Below are positions 1-4,200 of a DNA stretch of 8,267 bases, piece after piece. Position 1 is the first letter of the stretch. Each line of letters starts with the position of its first letter. The stretch comes from Clostridia bacterium (GTDB taxonomy: Bacteria; Bacillota; Clostridia; Christensenellales; Borkfalkiaceae). The notes under the pieces are model-generated. The model made no database searches and was not told the origin of the DNA. It was given only the letters and a program-made list of their open reading frames with translations. The position numbers and the translations under genes are program-made. The DNA lies in contig CAAGDF010000044.1 in NCBI GenBank assembly GCA_900768525.1, forward strand, positions 1-8,267, written 5' to 3'.

Positions 1-327
1 CTTCCCGACGAGCAAATAGTAAAAGTCGTTCGGGTAACCGTAAACGAAAACGGCGAAGAAAAAGAAACCGAACTTGCCGAAGGAAAAATAAGTTCCTTTT
101 ACGATTTGTTAAAAACGCTTAAATACCAAAAGAGATACAATATATTCGGCATAAAATCAAGCATTTTTGATTTTGAAACTTATATAATTACTTATGGTAG
201 TTATACGGTTAAGTTAAGTGCCCATCATCTTTTAGTTCTTCACGGCGAAGAAGCCGAAAAAGAAATCACGTTCAGCAGCACACAGCCGTCCTCCGCGTTT
301 GATGAAATTTATAAACTGTTTGAGTAA
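1..327 (+). CDS. C-terminal part of an unrecognised protein (5' end outside window)
   Basis: Frame 1 is open from the first base to a TAA at 325-327, giving the last 108 residues of a protein that begins upstream of the window. A TTG at 106 could be read as a start, but the frame stays open before it with plausible coding composition (charged stretch VTVNENGEEKETELAEGKI), so this is a truncated view and not a short gene. The visible part is soluble, with alternating hydrophobic residues suggesting beta strands (FDFETYIITYGSYTVKLSAHH) and an acidic tail ending FDEIYKLFE. No membrane segment or catalytic motif is visible. The following lipoprotein gene starts 57 bases later, so the two could share a transcript. 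I do not recognise the family and give no function. Confidence 0.75.
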   Translation, partial: LPDEQIVKVVRVTVNENGEEKETELAEGKISSFYDLLKTLKYQKRYNIFGIKSSIFDFETYIITYGSYTVKLSAHHLLVLHGEEAEKEITFSSTQPSSAFDEIYKLFE

Positions 328-384
328 AGTCAGGAGTTTTTTTGAATTCTGCGTATTATATGCGGAAGAAACGGGAGGTTTTTT

Positions 385-855
385 ATGAAAAGAAAAAGTC
401 TGTTTGCCGTATTTTTATTGTTGATAATCTGTATGTTGTCTTTTTCGGCTTGTACAAACGATTCTCTTGACGATCCGTATAAAAATTATACGGCGTCGGG
501 TTTAAAAGCAAAAATCATGCCTGTTGATTTTGAAAAGGAAACATTCGGATATAACAAAGTCGAACTTATTTCAGATTATAAAAAATATACCGGATACGGT
601 TTGAATTGGGGGTATACCGCGGCGTATTTTGAATTAAACGATTTACTTATATTCGGTGTAAAAGGTTGTTCTTCGGACGGAATGGTGTTCGGCGAAATAC
701 TTGAAAACGAGAAAGTTCTATACCCGCTGTTTTACCGAAAGAAAATCGCCGATAATCAACCTGTAACCGATGATATCGTGTTGCAGTCCTATTGCGTTGA
801 AATACCAAAAGGAAGCGAGTATAAATCGGGCGAAATAGTCTTTCGTTACAAGTAA
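385..855 (+). CDS. small predicted lipoprotein of unknown function
   Basis: A 156-residue protein with a typical lipoprotein signal: MKRK, a hydrophobic core at residues 6-20, then F-S-A-C with the lipidated cysteine at residue 23. By family knowledge, signal peptidase II would cut before Cys23 and leave about 134 residues tethered to the outer face of the membrane. The start is fixed by GGGAGG at 373-378, six bases before the ATG. The mature part is rich in aromatic residues and short beta-like runs (GYGLNWGYTAAYFELNDLLIFGVKG is interrupted here only by glycine turns) and has two further cysteines. A strong terminator follows 25 bases after the stop, so this is the last gene of its transcript. 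I do not recognise the family; substrate-binding or immunity-lipoprotein roles are possible but not shown. Confidence 0.85.
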   Translation: MKRKSLFAVFLLLIICMLSFSACTNDSLDDPYKNYTASGLKAKIMPVDFEKETFGYNKVELISDYKKYTGYGLNWGYTAAYFELNDLLIFGVKGCSSDGMVFGEILENEKVLYPLFYRKKIADNQPVTDDIVLQSYCVEIPKGSEYKSGEIVFRYK

Positions 856-880
856 TAAAAAAAGTACACAACAAAACAAA

Positions 881-926
881 AAAGGTTGCGGTCTGTCAAA
901 AAAGACAGATTGCAACCTTTTGTTTT
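881..926 (+). terminator. rho-independent terminator after the lipoprotein gene
   Basis: The arms 881-897 and 904-920 form a 17-bp stem around an AAAAAA loop. Two of the pairs are G-U wobbles that form only in plus-strand RNA. The stem is followed by the T-rich tract 918-926. The wobble asymmetry and tail orient it to the plus strand, ending transcription from the lipoprotein gene. Confidence 0.9.
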
Positions 927-1133
927 ATGAAGTTGCGCACTGACTTCGCTCGCAAAAGCCGCGCGGCAGTCGCCGAGCAGCGTTAATCAAGCCGTAATCG
1001 CTCAATTATGAAACAGTTTTGCCTATTATTTTAATTTTCTTAATTGTAGTTTAAATATTATGTTTGTCAAAACTTTTTTCGTCAGTTTTTATAAAATCGG
1101 TAAAAATCAGGTGGGGTAACAACAAAAAAATCA
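927..1133. other. gene-free stretch before the toxin remnant
   Basis: No convincing gene lies between the terminator and the promoter at 1134. The first part (about 930-985) is a GC-rich pocket in an otherwise AT-rich surrounding; it can be read as a 19-codon frame from ATG 927, but that ATG sits on the terminator T tract and has no ribosome-binding site. The remainder is AT-rich with stops in all frames apart from a low-complexity frame rich in Ile, Lys and Tyr. It may be decayed coding sequence, but I see no family signal in it. Confidence 0.5.
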
Positions 1134-1161
1134 TAGACATATTCAAAATATATGTTATAAT
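1134..1161 (+). promoter_or_regulatory. sigma-A promoter with extended -10, upstream of the toxin remnant and immunity genes
   Basis: TAGACA at 1134-1139 (5 of 6 to TTGACA), a 16-base spacer, and a perfect TATAAT at 1156-1161 preceded by TG at 1153-1154, the extended -10 element. Transcription would begin near 1168, just before the truncated toxin-like frame, and would carry the two downstream zinc-ribbon genes. This would give the immunity-like genes expression independent of any full-length toxin gene. Confidence 0.65.
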
Positions 1162-1194
1162 TATAGCGGAAATAAGATTTTATCAAAGCAATAG

Positions 1195-1428
1195 AATCGA
1201 TATGATTTATTTGATGAGGATACAGGGGAATTGCTACAGCAACGCTGGTATGATTCATCAGGAAGAGCAATTATTAACAAGGATTGGAAACATGTAAATA
1301 AGGGGAAGCCGCACAAGTTTCCTCACTTTCATTTGTGGGATTGGGCTAAAAACAAGCCCCGTCAAGATGAAAATGATTCAATTGATGATGATTATTTAAA
1401 AAGTTTAATAGGAGAATTATGGCAATAA
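1195..1428 (+). pseudogene. headless C-terminal tail resembling a polymorphic (Rhs/secreted) toxin
   Basis: Frame 1 opens after a TAG at 1192-1194 and runs 77 codons to TAA at 1426-1428. It has no ATG; the only plausible start is TTG 1231, preceded by weak purine-rich sequence. The text is strongly family-like: YDLFDEDTGELLQQRWYDSS, then GRAIINKDW and the histidine cluster HKFPHFHLWDW, followed by a Pro/Asp-rich tail. I recall this pattern (RxYD..GRA...D.D...H....H..PH.H.W.W) from the extreme C-termini of Rhs-repeat and other contact-dependent toxin proteins of Firmicutes; I could not search for it. The natural N-terminal delivery part is absent, and no in-frame continuation exists upstream. 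The 3' end overlaps the next gene by 10 bases, the usual tight toxin-immunity linkage. It is either a dead remnant or a short expressed tail from TTG 1231. Confidence 0.6.
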
Positions 1429-1862
1429 TAAGATTTTGTGCGGTTTGCGGAACTGAATATGAAACAAGCGGCTCAATAAACGGGGAGTGTAAAAATTGTG
1501 GTTGGTATAACAATGCATTAGGCGAGACGAACTCGGACACGGTTATTTATCCTAATTTAATTTCGCTTGAAAAAGCGAAAAAGTTATATGCCGAAAAAGA
1601 GCCGTTTACTCCGTCGTTAGATGATTTTTTGGACGGGTTCGGTATGTATGGCGAAATGCAGTTTAAATACAAGAATTTTGAGTGCTGTTTATTCAGGTCG
1701 AATAACGAAGGCGGAATAGAATTTGGTTATTACGATACAATTAACGAGTATTCAGCCGCTACATTTTTTACTGACGGAGCCGAATTTAAAGAAAAGGCAA
1801 AATTAGACGGTAAATATGTTCGTGATATCTGGGGTGCTGTTTTTGACGCGAATTATTGTTAG
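1419..1862 (+). CDS. zinc-ribbon protein, candidate immunity protein (copy 1)
   Basis: A 147-residue soluble protein. Residues 7-29 hold a four-cysteine zinc-ribbon-like head, C7-A-V-C10 ... C24-K-N-C27-G-W, followed by an N-x-x-x-L-x-x-A-K-K-L-Y segment at about 46-57. The Cys pairs, the GW and the following helix recall the cysteine-rich CPCC family often found beside polymorphic toxins. After it comes a mixed alpha/beta body starting around the shared YGEMQFK at 77-83. AGGAGA at 1410-1415 lies just before the ATG and inside the toxin-like frame, whose stop falls 10 bases into this gene, implying translational coupling. The next gene is a clear paralogue. Immunity to the toxin whose tail lies upstream is inferred from position and architecture only. 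Confidence 0.8.
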   Translation: MAIIRFCAVCGTEYETSGSINGECKNCGWYNNALGETNSDTVIYPNLISLEKAKKLYAEKEPFTPSLDDFLDGFGMYGEMQFKYKNFECCLFRSNNEGGIEFGYYDTINEYSAATFFTDGAEFKEKAKLDGKYVRDIWGAVFDANYC

Positions 1863-1871
1863 GAGGGAATT

Positions 1872-2315
1872 ATGGTAAAAACAAAACTTTGTGCGGTTTG
1901 CGGTGAGGCGTTTGTTCCTGACGGATCTGGGTGCGGCTATTGCTGTAATTGCGGGTGGTATAATGATCCGATGAATGAGCAAAATCCTGATGAGGTAATT
2001 CCGCAAAATTTAATAAGACTTAATAGGGCGAAAAAGTTATACTCGGAAAATAAGCCGTTTTTGCCCGATATTTACGATTTTGTCGACGGTTTGTCAATTT
2101 ATGGCGAAATGCAGTTTAAACTCCGTGGAAAATATTATGGCGTAATAAGAGATAACGGCGACGACGAAGATATGTTGATAGATTGGTTTGAAATTGACGG
2201 CGAAACCGTTCAACTTTTTCACGGTATAAACGATTTTATAGAAAATGCAAAAGTCGGCGACGAACGTTTAAAAGATATTTGGGACGAAACTTACGAAGTG
2301 AATTGGTTGCAGTAA
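1872..2315 (+). CDS. zinc-ribbon protein, candidate immunity protein (copy 2, paralogue)
   Basis: Also 147 residues and collinear with the preceding gene. By my hand alignment 45 of the first 83 residues are identical, including C7, C10, C24 and C27, the GWYN after the last cysteine, AKKLY and YGEMQFK. The two then diverge and meet again only at a short K-D-I-W motif near the end. It has two extra cysteines in the ribbon loop (C21, C25). AGGAGGGA at 1861-1868 overlaps the stop of copy 1 and sits directly before the ATG at 1872, so the pair is co-transcribed and probably translationally coupled. The protein is acidic, with no signal peptide or membrane segment, so it is cytoplasmic. A duplicated and diverged immunity gene is the best reading; a regulatory zinc-ribbon protein is an alternative. 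Confidence 0.8.
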   Translation: MVKTKLCAVCGEAFVPDGSGCGYCCNCGWYNDPMNEQNPDEVIPQNLIRLNRAKKLYSENKPFLPDIYDFVDGLSIYGEMQFKLRGKYYGVIRDNGDDEDMLIDWFEIDGETVQLFHGINDFIENAKVGDERLKDIWDETYEVNWLQ

Positions 2316-2332
2316 CTATATAAGGAGTGGTT

Positions 2333-2380
2333 ATGCTCATTTGCGCGAACTATGTCTACGTTTATCGCTTTATTCGCTAA
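2333..2380 (+). pseudogene. 15-codon frame with a strong ribosome-binding site, likely remnant of a third gene
   Basis: AAGGAG at 2322-2327 stands six bases before an ATG at 2333, as good a site as that of either immunity gene, but the frame ends after 15 codons (MLICANYVYVYRFIR). It starts 17 bases after the stop of copy 2, the same close packing seen between the two paralogues. The simplest reading is the start of a third operon gene whose body was deleted when the terminator and tRNA flank became joined. A genuine micropeptide cannot be excluded. Confidence 0.35.
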
Positions 2381-2401
2381 CCGTAGTAATCTTGTATAAA
2401 G

Positions 2402-2432
2402 AAAAACCGAAACGCCAAAATGTGGCGTTCGG
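2402..2432 (-). terminator. second, backup terminator downstream of tRNA-Leu
   Basis: The arms 2407-2416 and 2424-2432 make a 9-bp stem with a one-base bulge and a 7-base loop. On the minus strand the stem is followed by TTTTT (complement of 2402-2406); on the plus strand no T tract follows. It lies behind the first terminator for transcripts leaving the tRNA gene. Confidence 0.6.
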
Positions 2433-2445
2433 CTTGCTCGTAAAG

Positions 2446-2493
2446 AAAAATACGAACCGTGACTTTTCATCAAGGTTCGTATTATTCTTTTTT
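2446..2493. terminator. bidirectional terminator between the immunity genes and tRNA-Leu
   Basis: The 10-bp perfect stem AATACGAACC (2449-2458) / GGTTCGTATT (2474-2483) has a 15-base loop. On the plus strand it is followed by the T-rich tract 2482-2493; on the minus strand by TTTTT (complement of 2446-2450). It therefore ends both the immunity-gene transcript and the converging tRNA transcript. Its plus-strand T run reaches the position complementary to the final A of the tRNA CCA end, so the tRNA abuts it. Confidence 0.8.
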
Positions 2494-2576
2494 GGTGTCG
2501 AGGATGAGACTTGAACTCACACGGTTTAACCATACGCCCCTCAAACGTACGCGTCTGCCAATTCCGCCACCCCGAC
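2493..2576 (-). tRNA. tRNA-Leu, anticodon GAG
   Basis: Read on the minus strand, the 7-bp acceptor GTCGGGG pairs with CCTCGAC (one G-U), followed by discriminator A and an encoded CCA. The D arm has the leucine-type GCGGAATTGGCAGACGC. The anticodon stem TACGT/GCGTA encloses the loop TTGAGGG, giving anticodon GAG (complement of 2540-2542), which reads CUC and CUU. A long variable arm (GGTT/AACC) marks a class II tRNA, and the T arm is GTGAG-TTCAAGT-CTCAT. It converges on the immunity operon. No copy of its 3' end was seen elsewhere in the window, so there is no direct sign that it served as an integration site. Confidence 0.96.
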
Positions 2577-2622
2577 ATATGTACCGAGCCGTAACCCGAG
2601 TGCATAATCACAATGCTCGTCT

Positions 2623-2651
2623 ATAATACAATTTATTCGCGGCGATGTCAA
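2623..2651 (-). promoter_or_regulatory. tRNA-Leu promoter
   Basis: On the minus strand a perfect TTGACA (complement of 2646-2651) is followed by a 17-base spacer and TATTAT (complement of 2623-2628, 5 of 6 to consensus). Transcription would begin around 2616, about 40 bases before the mature tRNA 5' end, leaving a leader for RNase P to remove. Confidence 0.85.
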
Positions 2652-2669
2652 GAAATTTTCGGCATATTA

Positions 2670-2698
2670 TTGATATTTTTTTAAAAATATGTTATCAT
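2670..2698 (+). promoter_or_regulatory. nitroreductase gene promoter with extended -10
   Basis: TTGATA at 2670-2675, a 17-base spacer and TATCAT at 2693-2698, with TG at 2690-2691 forming an extended -10. The start would lie near 2705, giving a leader of about 35 bases. That leader can form two small mutually exclusive hairpins (GAGTT 2704-2708 with AACTC 2717-2721, or GCAG 2709-2712 with CTGC 2720-2723) before the GGGAGGG ribosome-binding site at 2728-2734. The promoter runs divergently from the tRNA promoter, with 18 bases between the two -35 boxes. Confidence 0.75.
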
Positions 2699-2738
2699 GC
2701 AAAGAGTTGCAGGGGAAACTCTGCCAGGGAGGGTTCTT

Positions 2739-3263
2739 ATGAATGCTATAATGGATAATATTCTGACAAGAAGAAGCGTTCGTTCCTTCGTGTCCGGCAA
2801 AAAGATACCGCAGGACGTGCTGCGCGATATTGTAACCGCGGGTATGTTTGCGCCCACCGCATTGAACCGTCAACCGGTGTTGTTTACGGTGGTTACCGAT
2901 AAAGAAAAGATTCAGCGTTTCGCTAAAGCCGTCGGCAAAGCCTCGGGTAAGGGCGACGGTTATAATTTCTACGATCCCGAGGCGATCGTTATCACTTCTT
3001 GCGACCGCGAAAGTCGCTTTGTAAAAGAAGATACGTCCTGCGCGCTCGAAAATATGTTTTTGTACGCTCACTCGGTGGGTATCGGTTCGGTGTGGATCAA
3101 TCAGCCGCTCACCGTTTGCGACGATAAAGCCGTAAGGGAAATTTTGTCGTCGTTCGGCATTCCCGAAAGCCACGTTCTCGGCGGTATGGCTGCGCTCGGC
3201 TATCCTGCCGAAATGCCCGAAAAAGATCTTACGCGTAAGTGCAAGATGAATTTTGTGGACTGA
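2739..3263 (+). CDS. nitroreductase-family FMN oxidoreductase
   Basis: A 174-residue protein, the usual size for a compact nitroreductase-fold flavoenzyme. These proteins are cytoplasmic FMN-dependent dimers that use NAD(P)H to reduce nitroaromatics, quinones or related acceptors; the real substrate cannot be read from sequence. Visible signatures are RRSVRSF at 11-17 (FMN phosphate contact), APTALNRQP at 38-46, the central helix segment D98 to WIN at 119-121 with SVGIGSVW, and GYPAE at 154-158 followed by a basic tail. The start is set at ATG 2739 because GGGAGGG stands before it and the longer frame (from 2697) would begin inside the -10 box; ATG 2751 is the alternative. It has its own promoter and seems monocistronic, though no clear terminator was found in the 138 bases after it. 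Confidence 0.9.
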   Translation: MNAIMDNILTRRSVRSFVSGKKIPQDVLRDIVTAGMFAPTALNRQPVLFTVVTDKEKIQRFAKAVGKASGKGDGYNFYDPEAIVITSCDRESRFVKEDTSCALENMFLYAHSVGIGSVWINQPLTVCDDKAVREILSSFGIPESHVLGGMAALGYPAEMPEKDLTRKCKMNFVD

Positions 3264-3401
3264 TTTGCTAAAATCGTAGTTTTACGTATACTTTGCGCTT
3301 GAAAGAGATAGTTAAAAGCCGTTTTGCAGCAAATAGAACAAAGTGCGTTTACTTTCCTTGTCGGTAAATAAAGTTCGGTATTTTACGCAAAATAAGTGCG
3401 T

Positions 3402-3749
3402 ATGCTGAATGAAAATTCCGAAAAAATGCTTGAAATCGTCCTTCGCGAGTGCGGCAACGGCTACAAGATTTTAACCGAGGAAGACTTTTCTTCCGTCGTA
3501 GGTTTTGCCGATATTATCGACGAATTGTCGTCGAGCGGTTATTTGTCCGTCCGCTTTTCGCAAGGCGGCGAATATCTCGTCGCGCCCACTTACAAAGCCC
3601 GCGTCTATTTTGAAGAAAAGCAAAAAGATTATTTTTTTCATGCGGTAGTGTGCAAAAAGGCTGCCGTATATGCTTTTTTCGGCGCGCTTTTGGGCGGTGC
3701 CGCCGTGCTTGCGCTTAGTTTTGCGTTATGGGCGGCGTTTATGCGATGA
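3402..3749 (+). CDS. small membrane-anchored protein with a winged-helix-like head (first of pair)
   Basis: A 115-residue protein. Residues 1-75 look like a small winged helix: N-terminal helix (SEKMLEIVLREC), a second helix (SSVVGFADIIDELSSSGYL), then a beta wing (LSVRF...GEYLVAPTYKARVYF). A single membrane helix lies at about 88-113 (AAVYAFFGALLGG and onward) and leaves almost nothing outside. The basic KK before the helix predicts a cytoplasmic head. ATG 3402 is preferred over GTG 3396, though neither has a strong ribosome-binding site. The next gene, 30 bases on, has the same plan, and uvrB follows. I do not recognise a named family; a membrane-tethered DNA- or protein-binding role is inference from shape. 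Confidence 0.7.
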   Translation: MLNENSEKMLEIVLRECGNGYKILTEEDFSSVVGFADIIDELSSSGYLSVRFSQGGEYLVAPTYKARVYFEEKQKDYFFHAVVCKKAAVYAFFGALLGGAAVLALSFALWAAFMR

Positions 3750-3779
3750 GTTCGATATTATTTGACACGGCGGTTTTGT

Positions 3780-4118
3780 ATGCTCGGTAAAAAGGGGTAC
3801 GAACTGCTGCATTTAGCATACAATAACGGGCGCGACGGTAAATATCTCGTTTCGCTCTCGTGCTTGAAAGAAAAACTGACGGCGGACGACGTGCCCGCGC
3901 TTATAACCTCGCTTTGCAGCGAAAAATTTATCGACGTGTTGTATACCGACAGGCACGGCGAGCCGTTTGTCTATATAACGCTTACGCCGTCGGGCGTGGA
4001 AAAAGTGCTCGGCAAAAGACGAAAAACGCGTGAACTCGGCATTAAAATAATGCTTGCGGCACTCAGCGCGGTAATAACTTTTGCCCTTGGCAAGTTGTTG
4101 TATTTTTTATTCAGTTGA
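3780..4118 (+). CDS. small membrane-anchored protein with a winged-helix-like head (second of pair)
   Basis: A 112-residue protein with the same layout as the gene before it: helix (KKGYELLHLAYNNG), a central helical part ending VPALITSLCSEKFIDVLY, a beta wing (EPFVYITLTPSGVEKVLGKR), a basic stop KRRKTR at 79-84, and one membrane helix at 87-111. The basic block predicts a cytoplasmic head. The wing segments of the two proteins align by eye (L..L...hhxV.......E/Y.....T..g....K), which suggests an old duplication with strong divergence. ATG 3780 is chosen because GGCGG at 3769-3773 lies six bases before it; TTG 3762 is possible. Its stop at 4116-4118 falls inside the presumed uvrB control region. 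Function unknown. Confidence 0.7.
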   Translation: MLGKKGYELLHLAYNNGRDGKYLVSLSCLKEKLTADDVPALITSLCSEKFIDVLYTDRHGEPFVYITLTPSGVEKVLGKRRKTRELGIKIMLAALSAVITFALGKLLYFLFS

Positions 4119-4134
4119 TAATGTGAACATATGT
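4095..4134 (+). promoter_or_regulatory. candidate uvrB promoter with a partial LexA (SOS) box
   Basis: GAACATATGT at 4125-4134 matches ten consecutive positions of the Gram-positive LexA operator (CGAAC-ATAT-GTTCG type); the flank departs from it, with T at 4124 and AA where TT is expected at 4135-4136. It lies just after a possible -10, GATAAT at 4117-4122, with TTGTTG at 4095-4100 as a poor -35 (16-base spacer). An operator at the start point would suit repression by LexA. The promoter overlaps the end of the preceding small gene. Both the promoter and the operator are weak matches. Confidence 0.4.
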
Positions 4135-4173
4135 AAAAGTGCGGCTATAAGTCGATTATCGGCACTTTTGCGG
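4135..4173 (+). repeat. uvr-linked hairpin element, copy 1 (before uvrB)
   Basis: AAAAGTGC (4135-4142) and GCACTTTT (4162-4169) form a perfect 8-bp stem around a 19-base loop that holds the core gctataagtcgattat (4144-4159). Inside the loop ATAA/TTAT can pair again. The segment 4139-4173 matches copy 2 in 33 of 35 positions. It lies 27 bases before the uvrB start, in what would be the leader RNA. It is not followed by a T run long enough for termination. Confidence 0.7.
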
Positions 4174-4200
4174 AAACTAAGAGAGTATTTTACAGGCGAA

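Noticed and set aside
927..986. 19-codon frame from an ATG in the GC-rich pocket after the first terminator
   Set aside because: Its start lies on the terminator T tract with no ribosome-binding site; the composition shift is noted, but a gene is not supported.
1064..1297. Plus-strand 77-codon frame upstream of the toxin remnant
   Set aside because: Low-complexity Ile/Lys/Tyr-rich translation of AT-rich DNA, no ribosome-binding site, and it overlaps the frame with the recognisable toxin-tail pattern.
2493..2576. tRNA-Leu 3' end as attachment site of an integrated element carrying the immunity genes
   Set aside because: No second copy of the tRNA 3' end was found in the window and there is no integrase gene; the idea stays possible only if the repeat lies outside.
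2291..2611. Minus-strand 106-codon frame containing SGWRNWQTRTFEGRM
   Set aside because: This is the reading of the tRNA-Leu gene as protein, a known spurious product; the stretch is explained by the tRNA and its flanks.
2697..2738. Longer start for the nitroreductase
   Set aside because: It would begin within the -10 box of the gene's own promoter; GGGAGGG before ATG 2739 fixes the start.
4081..4200. 40-residue N-terminal extension of UvrB
   Set aside because: It overlaps the end of the preceding gene, covers the repeat hairpin, and UvrB proteins begin at the FKLHSKF segment that follows ATG 4201.
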